Origin: Byssochlamys sp. IMV 00236
Taxonomy: Eukaryota > Ascomycota > Eurotiomycetes > Eurotiales > Thermoascaceae
Direction: 5' to 3'
Assembly: GCA_001931875.2 (NCBI GenBank)
Contig: MSJH02000560.1
Span: 1-23,605, forward strand
DNA: 23,605 nucleotides
Part shown: one piece after another, positions 1 through 11,688 of the stretch
Position numbering within the stretch: the first letter of the stretch is position 1
Layout: each line of letters starts with the position of its first letter
Position numbers and translations under genes: made by a program
The notes under the pieces: model-generated
The model's database searches: none
What the model was told of the DNA's origin: nothing
What the model saw: the letters and a program-made list of their open reading frames with translations, nothing else

Positions 1-35
<35 letters not shown>
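1..35. repeat. Homopolymer T35 at window edge
   Basis: The window opens with 35 consecutive T residues. Because the far end is a matching A run, both edges are most simply assembly breaks at homopolymers. No telomere-like tandem unit follows it. Confidence 0.95.
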
Positions 36-36
<1 letters not shown>

Positions 37-858
37 TAAAAAGCGCCGATCAGAAAAGGACACATACATACACACATACACACGCTGATTGATTTAAGAT
101 AAGAGGCGGTTTTTCTTGCAAGGCTCAAGTGAGGGCCGTATATGGCTCTTTTTAGCTATTAAATTTCAAAAGACAGATGTAAACTGTTGCAAAAGAGATA
201 TCTTATTCAATTCATTCAGAGACATGAGGTATATCCTGAATGTATATCCAAGCAGGAGAGCATAGATAGTCTTCCATATCATATTAGTAATCTAAAAAAA
301 GCATAATGGGAAATTTTACAAAAATGTACAATATCCGAGATACACCCCGCTCGTGATCATGCTGCAAAATACCATAGCGTCATTGGAGCGGTTCAACCTT
401 ATTAGAAAAAAAAAAAAGAGACTAATGGCTTATATTTACCAACACAGACATTATTCTACACAAAAATATATGAATCATACAATTCAAGGAATAAAATCAC
501 TTGTGAAAGGAAAGAAAAACTTGCAAGTCAAGCTATTTTACTTTATATCCTAGCATTTATTCACATCAAGATGTGCATTGTGATCAAGAGGCTTCTTCAT
601 AAATGTTTGGCTTGTGCCTTTGGTCGCTTAATCGGTTTCGGTAGAGTCCGTTTCGATGGTAGCTTAGAGTAGCGTTTAGTATTCGACATTTATCGATATC
701 TTTAGAGAAAGAGACAGAAAGGAAGAGCGACTCATTTCATGCTCCAAAGACTCTCAGCTACACTTCACGCTGGGAAATAAACCGAGACTTTGATGTTATT
801 CAGTTTATTTACGTTTATACCACTCCGTTTAGCAGATGATAACAAAACCTCATTTTTA
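36..858. other. Intergenic stretch, no gene recognised
   Basis: This stretch is AT-rich, with a CATACA/CACA-rich patch near 61-85 and several short A runs. A 66-codon open frame at 353-553 (+) has low-complexity Lys/Tyr/His-rich content, no recognisable domain and no convincing splice partners, so it is not called. I looked for tRNA B-box-like motifs and found none that fold. The right part (about 700-858) would hold the 3' UTR of the neighbouring minus-strand zinc-cluster gene. Confidence 0.6.
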
Positions 859-1520
859 TTAATGAAAAGTAGCAAACACTGAGTCGTTAATGGTGCCAGA
901 ACTCTTTATACTGTTTGCATAATCTAAATCCTTATTATCGCCACGGCTATTCCATGTGTACGCTTGAAAGGTATTGTTCAAACTATCCTGACTAACAACA
1001 GGAAACGTCCCAATCAGCCATTTTGATTGATTCCGATGATATGCTTGCTGTTCTTGATGGTACTTTATGATTCTGTCTATTTTAGCAGCCGATAGCTCCT
1101 GCTGTTGCTCAGATGGCATATATGTTTCCATGGTGATGGGCAATACAGGCACAGTGGATAATGTCAATAATGGTGACGATAGAGTGTTTTTTGTTGATTG
1201 TTTGGCATCACCTGTTTCATCTATGTGTTTTTTTTTGTACGGTCCTCTCTTCTCCCTTTTTCGCTCTTTTCGAATTGAATCTTTACATGTATCGGCTAGA
1301 TTGTACTTGATGCATCTCTGACAGGGTCTTCCATCATCACATTTTTTACACGCTTTCTTACAGTTGACTTTATTAACAAAAAAAATGAGTCAAAGTTCGT
1401 TTAAAAGAAAAACGTACTGCAAGCATTCTTGACTTGTGAACGTTTTGGCTTCAAAGGTTTGTTTGTCATCGAGCTCTGCTTGACTTTTGTCGTGCTGTGG
1501 CAGTCCTGGTATGCTTGCAT
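859..1520 (-). CDS. Small Zn2Cys6 zinc-cluster protein (putative transcription factor)
   Basis: Two exons are predicted, 1520-1418 and 1367-859, with a 50-bp intron (GTACGT donor, AAAG acceptor); the join gives 203 residues. The zinc cluster straddles the intron and is textbook: C34-x2-C37-x6-C44-x5-C50-x2-C53-x8-C62, with an extra Cys41 in the linker. The segment RPCQRCIK (48-55) resembles that of the Ert1/Rds2/AcuK/AcuM regulators of gluconeogenesis, but that is only motif likeness. A basic stretch (about 64-82) follows, then a Ser/Thr/Gln-rich tail. There is no fungal-specific transcription factor middle domain, so this is short for the class. It probably binds DNA in the nucleus; its targets are unknown. 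The start is the first ATG in frame upstream of the cluster, in an AT-rich leader. Confidence 0.8.
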
Positions 1521-2202
1521 AAATTGTAAGGTATAGAGACTGTATTTTTTTTAACATAGTATTTCTTTATGCCTCATGACTTACATTTTAAAAAAGAGAG
1601 ACAATAGAAAGAGAAGAAAGAAAGGGAAATCATACGTGTACTTTTAACATTAAGGAAAGAAAATAATAGCAATAATCCTTCATCTATTGAATCGGGAACT
1701 CGGCAGCATGTAATGATGAAACTAGTGGAACCACTGAAGTCACACCATATGTCAACATTCAAATTTAATTCTTTCTTTCCAACTTTAAACTTGAGAATAT
1801 TACACTTATACAAGGGTTGTTATTAGTATTGTCATTATTACACTTATTGTTGGTGGTTATAATAATAACAATAAGCTAACAGTTACTATTCTAAATTGAT
1901 AAATGAGGAGCAAGATAATATATTCTGACTGTGGGTCATAAGTAACTAGACTGAAAATGTACAGATCAAGCGACATAAAGATTACCAGAATGTGATATGC
2001 TTATTATGTTTTCAAAAAAAAAAAAAATACAAGCTCACTCGCGAACGCTATTTCGTCAAAGTTAAAAAATAGAATAAAACGCTTAAAGTTTCCGAGAGCA
2101 ATAGAAAAGTATTAGAATAGATAAACTGACATGTTCAGTCTTTTTTTCTCTTGAACTGAGAGTATCAAAAATCTATATTTCTCTCTCTTCTAAATTTCAA
2201 TT
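1521..2202. other. Intergenic: leader/promoter of zinc-cluster gene and 3' flank of hydrolase gene
   Basis: About 680 bp separate the zinc-cluster start (1520) from the hydrolase stop (2203), both on the minus strand. The stretch is AT-rich with short trinucleotide patches (near 1830-1870) and an A13 run near 2014-2026. A 79-codon open frame on the minus strand at 1574-1813 has no recognisable content and is not called. No RNA gene was recognised. Confidence 0.5.
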
Positions 2203-3108
2203 CTATGCTACAAATCTTGAGACAAAGGCAAAGATTTCATTTCTCGAAGGTGCATTGGAAGGTACAACATGACTATGTATAAGGTCAGTATTTTCTTTTT
2301 GTCTATATAGCTTATTTACCCTCCAGTATGTCGAATAACATTGGGTTCAACACATTGATCAACCAAGGTCTGCTGCATCTCTGGCGTAATCAAGGTATCC
2401 TCCATGCCAATCATGTGTAATGTTGGTGTATTTATCTTGTATGTCCAAAAGTCTTGTGTTGCCTTTTGACTCGAAGGTTTAAAGCCAGCAGCAAGCATGG
2501 CAAATCTAAAATTGGGGTGATTAAGGTCCTTAAAGAGTGGTAAATTACTGCGGTTCTCAAGTCCAACAAGCATGACTGCAGCAAGACATGCTCCCTGAGA
2601 AAATCCAAAGATGCCATCAAAAGGTCCCTTTTGACCAATTATTATTATTATTATTATTTTTACTATTTTAATAAACTGTACCTCTTTTTGCATAAAGTCC
2701 TTTAAATAAGCAACAGACTCTTTGAATCCTCGATAATATCCATCTTCTGTAAGGTTTTTATCGTCATTCTTGTAAGGATGCCACCAAGCAAATGGTTTTG
2801 CCTCTAGTTTACTCTATGTCAAGCTTTAAAGTGTCAAATTGATTGCTAAAGTACCTTCAGGAGCATTTTCATCCGCAGCTGCTTCTCTGTGGGCTTCTGA
2901 AGTATATTGAGGGTCAATTGTCATCTGTGGTGCAGTAACATAGACTAGAAGAGAGTGAGCTTATGTTGTAATAGGCCTAGTTCATATTACCCATGTCGGC
3001 GATCTTGTCAAGTTTCTTTCTAATTACTGAAGTCTTTTTACGAAATACAGTTGCATTTTGCACCATTCCATGAAGACAAAGTATACGAAGTTTTTTAGTT
3101 TCTGTCAT
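2203..3108 (-). CDS. FSH-family serine hydrolase (FSH1/OVCA2-like)
   Basis: Five exons are predicted: 3108-2991, 2944-2855, 2803-2682, 2627-2320 and 2272-2203, giving 235 residues, the usual size for this alpha/beta-hydrolase family. The N-terminus carries the strand plus LCLHG motif (residues 10-14). The nucleophile lies in GFSQG (Ser120). The acid is probably Asp187 in GMEDTLITPE, and the base is His214 in TGGH. His214 lies just past the last intron (codon 213 spans the junction), so the catalytic triad is complete only after splicing. The family comprises small cytosolic esterases; physiological substrates are poorly defined. Intron 3 (2681-2628) is 54 bp and would stay open if retained (see findings). 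The gene is divergent from Nup53, sharing a 341-bp upstream region. Confidence 0.88.
2628..2681 (-). repeat. (ATA)n microsatellite inside an in-frame 54-bp intron
   Basis: Intron 3 of the FSH hydrolase contains six ATA units plus ATT on the coding strand. The intron length is a multiple of three and has no stop, so retention would insert 18 residues including seven consecutive Ile just before the conserved GPFDG segment. Donor GTACAG and acceptor AAAAG are weak-to-moderate sites. Splicing is preferred because the spliced protein matches the family without a gap. Confidence 0.7.
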
Positions 3109-3449
3109 TTCAAGAGTGAATAAAAAAAAAGAGAGATAGAGTTTGGATAACTACAAGTGTATATATTAAGCGGAATAAATATTTTTACTGATATTTAAAA
3201 TGATAAAGCTCTTTTATTTAGTATCAATTATTCTTTCTAATCACATAGATGTAGTCACTCAAGAGACAGAGAATAGTAGTAGTAATAATCAGTACATGAT
3301 AGCCTTACTCTTTCCCCTTCTCTCTATCTCTCTATCTCGTAAGATCTGGTGTCTTTGTTAAATTATATTCCGACTAAATTTAACAAACGTCACGATTACT
3401 CCATTCAAATTTTTTCTTTTTTTACTCCTCTTTTTTTCCTAGTAAAATC
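3109..3449. promoter_or_regulatory. Shared divergent upstream region of FSH hydrolase and Nup53
   Basis: This 341-bp gap separates two genes transcribed away from each other. It contains a pyrimidine-rich stretch with TCTCTATC repeats (about 3308-3340) and a T-rich tract immediately before the Nup53 start. No sharper operator-like motif was recognised. Confidence 0.5.
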
Positions 3450-4611
3450 ATGTCTACTACAACATCACTATTTCAAATATTACCTTCACAGCCTACCTTT
3501 AATAACACACAACAGCAACAACAGCAACAACAACAACAACAAAATACAACACAGAATAATGAACAAAAAGGACAATTATTCAACCAGCCGCCTTCATTAT
3601 TCAATCTTGGACAGTCTCAAAGCTTTGCTGTAGACAAACAACAACAACAACAACAGCAACCATATGTGCCAAAGAAAGAGTTGATACATACAGCTCCCAT
3701 ATTTTTTGTCAGTAGTCAAAAAGAAGAAAAGAAAAAGCAAACAATGGAACCTGTGTTGACAAGATCTGGTTCTATTTCTCTTAATTACGGAGATAGACGA
3801 CTTTCAAATATTCTTTCTGATGTAATTCAACTCGAAATAAATAGAATTGATAAACTAATGTTATTTATAGTCAAAAACAAGTCAAACAGGATCAAATGTT
3901 GGTAAAAAGTAAGAATGATATGAATTATAGTGAAATATATATTCATTCTTTTATTATAGAAGAATACTATTGGAAGTACCAGACCCTTCTCGTGGATTGT
4001 TTGGAGACGGCAATGTGTATAAGCGTAATAAAGGTAGACATGATAATATTAATTCATACAAGTAGCTGATTCATATATTAGTGGATGATTTGAAAAAGAA
4101 GACAATGAAAGAAGCGTGAGTATAGAACAAGTTGTGTGTATGTTTCTATTCGGACTAAAAGCAAATTACGTTTACTAGTATACCCTCAACGAGCTCATCA
4201 ACCATCAGAGTTTATGGTTTCCCTACTCATTTATTTAATGATTTGAAACAGTACTTTGAAAAATATGGCAACGTGACTGAATGTAAACGATCTTTGGCAG
4301 ACTGGGTTTTGGTGACGTTTGAAAATAACGCAGCTGCAACGCAGGCACTCAAGGAAAATAATACAGAAATATATGGTTACCCAGTTCGGATCATACCTCA
4401 TATCGAACCATCTACGACTATTCGACAGGGAGTCATCACTTTAGAAGAATCAGAGGGTATATTCAAACAAGAGAAACCAAAAGAACTTGGACATGGTAAA
4501 GAAGGTATCACAGCATTTGATGGACGTACGGTTGCGGATGGAGAATATTTGATGAAACCAGTTGATAATAGTATCACTGCAAAACTTAAAGAAGTCTTTT
4601 TTGGATGGTAA
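3450..4611 (+). CDS. NUP53: Nucleoporin Nup53/Nup35 (RRM/MPPN-type)
   Basis: Five exons are predicted: 3450-3821, 3871-3908, 3960-4033, 4082-4115 and 4179-4611, giving 316 residues. The N-terminal half is disordered, with polyglutamine runs at about 21-31 and 62-69. The RRM_NUP35 domain spans about 181-260 (opening with TIRVYGFPTHLF), and the protein ends in KLKEVFFGW. That terminal amphipathic helix with the closing FGW is typical of Nup53/Nup35, where it contacts the nuclear membrane. The protein is a scaffold/linker nucleoporin of the nuclear pore inner ring that binds Nup93/Nup155/Nup205-type partners; those partners are known from the family and are not seen here. The internal exons are 38, 74 and 34 nt. 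The exon-2 donor at 3909 (GTAAGAATG) is chosen over 3902 because only it keeps the frame into LLEVPDPSRGLFGDG. Confidence 0.9.
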
Positions 4612-4756
4612 TAAATCTATTTTTTGAACCTGTCTTTTTTCTTTATCTTTTTGATTCAGCCAATCATTTTTAATTAGTCAATGACTTAGTTTGACGATCC
4701 AGTGATTGTCACTTATCCTTCTAATCTCATTGGTCATCTCCTTTTTGACTCACTTG

Positions 4757-4834
4757 TATAAAACAAACACTAACAATCATGCTAGAAAGCACATACTTTC
4801 TCTCTCTCTTTCTTTCCTTTTTTTCTCTTTCTTC
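4757..4834 (+). promoter_or_regulatory. TATA box and CT-rich leader of the mitochondrial carrier gene
   Basis: TATAAAA occurs at 4757-4763, about 75 bp before the start codon. It is followed by a dense C/T tract (about 4797-4833) running up to the ATG at 4838. A TATA box with a pyrimidine-rich initiator region is common in strongly expressed fungal genes; that this one is active is inferred. Confidence 0.55.
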
Positions 4835-4837
4835 ATC

Positions 4838-5915
4838 ATGTCAACCACACGAGAACAGCTCAAAAGTAAGAAAAGATATCAAACGACCTTCATTGATCAC
4901 TCATGTATATAATAGTCAATTTCATATCTGGAGCCACTGGTCTTTCATTCTCATATGCATGCATGCATCCACTCGATACTATCAAAACACGAATTCAAGC
5001 AGCAGATCCTAATGTAGGCTGGCGTCAAGTTATCTTTTCTAAAGCAACTCTCAGAAGCCTTGGCAAAGGGTTCTTTATTTCTGCCTTGGGCGCAGCTGGA
5101 CAGGGCGGCGCTCGATTTAGCACATATGAATATTGCAAGGCAAAGATGTTGCCCAAAGAGAAAAATGGATGGACAATTCCTGTTACTGCCTTATCTGCTG
5201 TATTGGGTGATTTAGCTTCTAGCATCATCAAGGTACCAAGAGAGGTGATTACAGCAAAGTAAGTAAAGGACATTAATATGTATACATCAAAAAAAACTAA
5301 GTATATAATAGACTTCAAATCGACCATTATAAAACAAGGGCTGGACAAAAGCCTAATGCAGCCTATGTCATCCGTCAGACTCTTCTTGAAGATGGACCAA
5401 AAGGACTCTTTCGAGGATTTTGGGCTATTGCCGCACGAGATTCGCCCTTTATGATCATCTTGTTAGTGTCATATGAAAACTTTAAAGCATTCCATCATAG
5501 ATCAGTACGTGAGACGCTTGAAAAGACAAGAGAATATAGAAGAAAGCACCAGATTGTGGCCAGTACATCCTTTGAAGAATTAGAAGCAGATATACCTACT
5601 ATGCGTAGTGTCATCTATGGTGGCGTCAGTGGGTTCATGGCTGGATACTTTACAACACCCATGGATGTGGTCCGTACGAGGGTCATTGCTCAAAAGAAGA
5701 ATAATCATAACAAACCAATGACTGTATCCGAAATGACTCGATTCATGATTCGTACCCACTGGACTCACTCTCAGGCGAGTACGATGACAAGATCAAGAAA
5801 TACCTATCATGCTTTCTTTGCTGGCGCAGTTCCAAGGAGCTTCTGGTGGTTTGGTATCTGTGGTATTTTCTTTCCTTCCTATGAGACGCTTAAATCCCTT
5901 ATGAGCAGTCATTAG
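4838..5915 (+). CDS. Mitochondrial carrier family (SLC25) protein
   Basis: Three exons are predicted: 4838-4865 (28 nt), 4916-5258 and 5312-5915, giving 324 residues, typical for the threefold-repeat inner-membrane carriers. The Px[DE]xx[KR] signature appears three times: HPLDTIKTR (27-35), VPREVITAK (116-124) and TPMDVVRTR (239-247). In the second copy the basic position of the salt-bridge network is Thr122. Helices flank each motif, and small-residue segments such as the GAAGQGG stretch are visible. The motif wording (LGDLASS before the second signature) is closest, from memory, to the S-adenosylmethionine/Mme1-like branch, but the substrate cannot be assigned. The short first exon encodes only MSTTREQLK plus one base. 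It lies 226 bp downstream of Nup53 in the same direction, under its own TATA-like promoter. Confidence 0.88.
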
Positions 5916-6125
5916 TTGTTAGAGTATTTGATTTCTCAACCCTTGTATATAATTATGTAAAGAAGCTATTTGCACACAATATAAGATCAATTATACTTTG
6001 TTGATTATCCATCTTTTTTATTAAAAACACAACATTTAATACATAAAAGGAACTTATATTTTTGATAAAAGAAAGACCTAAATTTTCTTTTCTTTTCTTT
6101 CAGTTTGCGAATAAAGTGTGTAAAG

Positions 6126-7892
6126 ATGTCTATTAATAATAACGACAGTACGTTCTTTTCTCTCCTCCCCCTTTTCCCATTATTCAATCTTTTATAAATG
6201 TTTGACGACTAAATGATAAAAAAGTTCACAATGATCAGAATTACAGCAACCTGACAAAAGAACAATTTGAACTTTCGGAATCTATATCTAATTGGACAGA
6301 AGCCCAAAGAGCTGGTATATATTATTATTAAACTAAAGAAGGAAAGAGAGAGAGAGAGAGAGAGAGAGAATAACCCCTTTCATTAGAACTCACTTTTCAC
6401 TTATTAACAACACTACCACCTTATCAAGTGACTCAGATTGTAGATCGTATATCCCCTTATATCTATAGAAACATCCTTTGTGCAAGTTTATGTTTAGAAT
6501 ACATTAATTAACATGGCTAACTCTTTTTCTTTTGTAGCAATTACCCTATGAGATAGCCATCAACATATTAAGCTTTCTCGACACAAAAAGCCTCATTCAA
6601 GCATCTCAGGTCTCCAAAGGTTGGCATGCACTCTGTGAGGATTCAAATCTTTGGAAACGTTTATATGAAGCAGAGGGATGGCAATATAACCAACAAGAGA
6701 TTGACGACTATTTAAACAAAGACAGTATACATCCTATACCCATTCAGCGCTCATCTTCACCATTTATTCCAAGAAAGAGCACGATGACGAATAGACTTTT
6801 AATACAGTCAAAGGAAACGCACAAAGCTGACGAGAAACTAAAGTACCATCATGATCCTGAAACCCATAAGCGTATGATCAACTGGAAAAGACTCTACCAA
6901 AATCGATGGTTGATCGAACAGAGATGGAAGAGAGGCAGTTGTGTGACACGGATGTTGCCGACCGAGTCTACACCTGAATCAGAATTACATACCGGAGGCA
7001 TTTATTGCACTCAGTTTGACAAGTCCAAGATCGTGACCGGTAGTCGAGATTGGTCTATCAAGGTGTGGGATGTAGCGACAGGTAGATGTAAAAAGACTAT
7101 ACGCGTACACAACGGTAGTGTGCTTTGCTTGCAGTTTGATGATGAACATGTACTCAGTGGGAGTTCTGACACAACCGTGGCTCTCACGGATCTGGTGACA
7201 GGACAGGCCAAGCACGTCTTACGAGGACATTTTCACAGTGTTTTGGGTGTCAAATTTGTTGGAAAAACCAAGTTGGTGAGCTGCTCTAAGGACAGCTCTC
7301 TTCGACTGTGGGATAGAACCACAGGAGAATGTTTGCGATTATTGGACGGTCATGAAGCAGCCGTGAACGCGATACAGTGGCATGATACCCGAATCGTTTC
7401 TGCTTCGGGGGATCGAACAGTGAAGATATGGGATGTAGACAGTGGCGTCTGTTTACGAACCCTCAAGGGACACACCCGAGGTGTTGCTTGTGTCGAATTC
7501 GACGGTCATCGCATTGTCAGTGGATCTAGTGACGAAACTGTTAGGATTTGGGATGCTGAGAGTGGCGACTGTGTATTTACTCTCATGGGACACACTCAGC
7601 TTGTGAGAACACTGCAGTTTAATTCACAGCTAAATCGAATCATTAGCGGTTGTTATGATGGTCATCTCAAGTTGTGGGATCTAAAAGAGGGCAAACTACA
7701 AAAAAATTTAGGCCAAGCAACGGAGGGAAGGTATGTTCGCTTTAAATAGTTTCCTCTCACTTTTTGATTCGTTGTCTTTATAGAATATTCAACATCAAGT
7801 TTGATTTCTCAAAAATTATGTGTTGTTCAAACCTAACAAGATTAGTCGTGTATGATTTTGCACATGGAATCGATACCAGCTTTTTGCAATAA
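6126..7892 (+). CDS. F-box/WD40 protein (SCF ubiquitin ligase substrate receptor)
   Basis: Five exons are predicted: 6126-6147, 6225-6314, 6387-6481, 6538-7730 and 7784-7892, giving 502 residues. A helical stretch (about 25-69) resembling the dimerisation segment before F-boxes leads into the F-box at 70-117 (LPYEIAINILSFL, then VSKGW and LWKRLY). A basic linker follows (NWKRLYQNRW), then seven WD40 repeats from about 221 to 495; the last blade is completed by the final exon (IFNIKFDFSKI). F-box proteins of this layout (Cdc4, Met30, beta-TrCP, Fbxw7) dock Skp1 through the F-box and bind phosphorylated substrates with the propeller. Which substrate is recognised here is unknown. Intron 3 (6482-6537) can only be placed in phase as a GC-AG intron. 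Intron 2 holds a long GA repeat. The stop codon overlaps an AATAAA. Confidence 0.88.
6340..6369 (+). repeat. (GA)n microsatellite in F-box/WD40 intron 2
   Basis: About 12-13 GA units occur within the 72-bp intron 6315-6386, between the donor GTATAT and the acceptor CATTAG. It is a length-variable tract in a compact intron. Confidence 0.85.
6482..6537 (+). other. Predicted GC-AG intron (F-box/WD40 gene, intron 3)
   Basis: Donor GCAAGT, a CTAAC branch-like motif (6528-6532 region) and acceptor TTGTAG give a 56-bp intron. Phase 0 is required to join YIYRNILC to QLPYEIA. No nearby GT donor in phase 0 exists without deleting the conserved segment VDRISPYIYRN. Confidence 0.7.
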
Positions 7893-7893
7893 A
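7888..7893 (+). terminator. AATAAA poly(A) signal overlapping the stop codon
   Basis: The hexamer AATAAA includes the TAA stop codon of the F-box/WD40 gene (7890-7892). The next gene converges 129 bp away, so the 3' UTR must be short or overlap the neighbour. Confidence 0.55.
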
Positions 7894-8021
7894 AAAACAT
7901 TTATTCATTCATAAACGTGTATATGTTGAGAATCCATATTAAGAAAAAAGGAGGAAAGAAAGGAATGGAAGCATATACATATACATACATAAATCGATAA
8001 GAGGGGTATACAACTTGTAGC

Positions 8022-10510
<2,489 letters not shown>

Positions 10511-10846
10511 GGAGGGTATTTATAAAGAGATATTAAAGAGAAAAGGGGAAGTACAAAGTTACAAAGTTAATGATTTTGTGCTGCTACTTTAATCTCAGCA
10601 TTTGATACTAATTTTTAAGTGCATATATGCATATATTGATATACACATACACATACACACAAAAATGGCAAAGAGAGACAGAGAGAGAGAGAATGATGTG
10701 TTGTTTATAAGTGACGTTGTTATAAGGAAAGATTAAAGATATACTTTTCTAAAAGGTCTATAAAAGTTTTTTTTTAATACAGCCACTTCCCCTCTTCGGG
10801 TTCGGTTCCTAAATCATCTTTCCGTTAGCCACTCCTCATTTTGGAC
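10511..10846. other. Kinesin upstream region up to the inverted repeat
   Basis: About 336 bp hold the kinesin leader and promoter. They contain a CATACACA-rich patch (about 10643-10660), a GA repeat (about 10674-10692) and a T-run near 10769-10777. On the minus strand TATAAATA (10524-10517) is present but lies only about 7 bp from the ATG, so it is unlikely to be a working TATA box. No gene was recognised. Confidence 0.5.
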
Positions 10847-11097
10847 GTTGTACACTCTTTTCCGAAATGAAAGTCGTATCCTGCCAAAAATGAAGTCACT
10901 GGTTGGCAAAAATAAAAGTCGTAATTGTCCAGAAATCAATCCGCACGATGACAAATCGAAAGTCGTGTTAAGGGGAAAAGTTATCGTACAAAAAAGCTTG
11001 GTAAATCCATACTATAAATATAACGCCTCCTCTCCGAATTAGCTAATTTTTTCAGAGAATAAAGTGCGGTGAACAATACGCGCACGAAGAAATCCAC
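10847..11097 (+). repeat. Left arm of 251-bp inverted repeat
   Basis: The arm starts GTTGTACACTC and ends AAATCCAC. It contains three copies of a short motif (G/A)AAAGTCGT at 10869-10877, 10914-10922 and 10958-10966, about 44-45 bp apart, plus a weaker related TGAAGTCAC at 10891-10899. Open frames of about 64 codons in each arm are identical only because the arms are; they begin with TTG and have no family likeness. Confidence 0.95.
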
Positions 11098-11437
11098 GAG
11101 AAGGTTAATGCTACGGACGCTTCCTTGAGGGCACTACAGGTGGCATCACTTTACAACTTGGCGTTACAAAATTCGCTATCTGACCTAAGACTGTCTAATG
11201 AGATATTCTTTATAATTACATTTGAATGATTTTGGTTCTTTGTTGATCAAACTGACAACATAAAAAAATTAAAATACAGCAATGACCACATTTCTTTTTT
11301 ATCTCTTTCTTTCTTCTTTAAAAGATAACTTCTTATCCTACATCAAGAAACATGGAAAGATGTCTGTTCTCTGGACAAGTTTATCTTGACGCTGTACATT
11401 GAAAAGGTTTGTGACAATATTACAGGTTGTGTCTGTA
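11098..11437. other. Loop between the inverted-repeat arms
   Basis: The loop is 340 bp of AT-rich sequence without internal symmetry. I see no gene, tRNA or splice-linked open frame. If both arms are transcribed together, this would be the loop of a very long RNA hairpin. Confidence 0.6.
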
Positions 11438-11688
11438 GTGGATTTTCTCGTGCGCGTATTGTTCACCGCACTTTATTCTCTGAAAAAATTAGCTAATTCG
11501 GAGAGGAGGCGTTATATTTATAGTATGGATTTACCAAGCTTTTTTGTACGATAACTTTTCCCCTTAACACGACTTTCGATTTGTCATCGTGCGGATTGAT
11601 TTCTGGACAATTACGACTTTTATTTTTGCCAACCAGTGACTTCATTTTTGGCAGGATACGACTTTCATTTCGGAAAAGAGTGTACAAC
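11438..11688 (-). repeat. Right arm of 251-bp inverted repeat
   Basis: This is the reverse-complement copy of 10847-11097. By my base-by-base comparison it matches everywhere except two adjacent bases near the inner end (CGAAGAAA in the left arm versus CGAGAAAA here). Such identity implies a recent origin or active homogenisation. Confidence 0.95.

Larger units (their letters stand above)
10847..11688. mobile_element. Foldback-type inverted-repeat element, possibly non-autonomous
   Basis: Two 251-bp arms (10847-11097 and 11438-11688) are inverted copies that differ at only two adjacent positions near the inner end, flanking a 340-bp unrelated loop. The whole unit is 842 bp. Neither arm nor loop encodes a recognisable transposase. 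No clear target-site duplication was seen next to the outer ends (flanks ATTTTGGAC and CAAACCGGC). Weak extra pairing (TTTGG on each side) may continue the arms after a small gap. It could be a foldback/MITE element with long terminal repeats and internal subrepeats, or a local inverted duplication. It sits in the intergenic space upstream of the kinesin gene. Confidence 0.6.

Noticed and set aside
1..35. Possible telomere at the window start
   Set aside because: A pure T homopolymer, not a tandem G/C-containing telomeric unit; better explained as an assembly edge.
353..553. 66-codon open frame on the plus strand
   Set aside because: Low-complexity composition, no recognisable domain, no splice partners and no supporting context.
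1574..1813. 79-codon minus-strand open frame between two genes
   Set aside because: No domain likeness, unusual composition, and sits in the leader region of the zinc-cluster gene.
2316..2693. Unspliced reading of the FSH hydrolase across the ATA repeat and to the early stop
   Set aside because: It would insert seven Ile before the active-site segment and lose the catalytic His; the spliced model matches the family fully.
10790..10815. B-box-like GGGTTCGGTTCC, possible tRNA
   Set aside because: No matching A box, acceptor stem or anticodon arm could be found at tRNA spacing on either strand.
10848..11042. 64-codon open frame in the left inverted-repeat arm, repeated identically in the right arm
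   Set aside because: It begins with TTG, not ATG, and the identity is explained by the inverted repeat itself; no family likeness.
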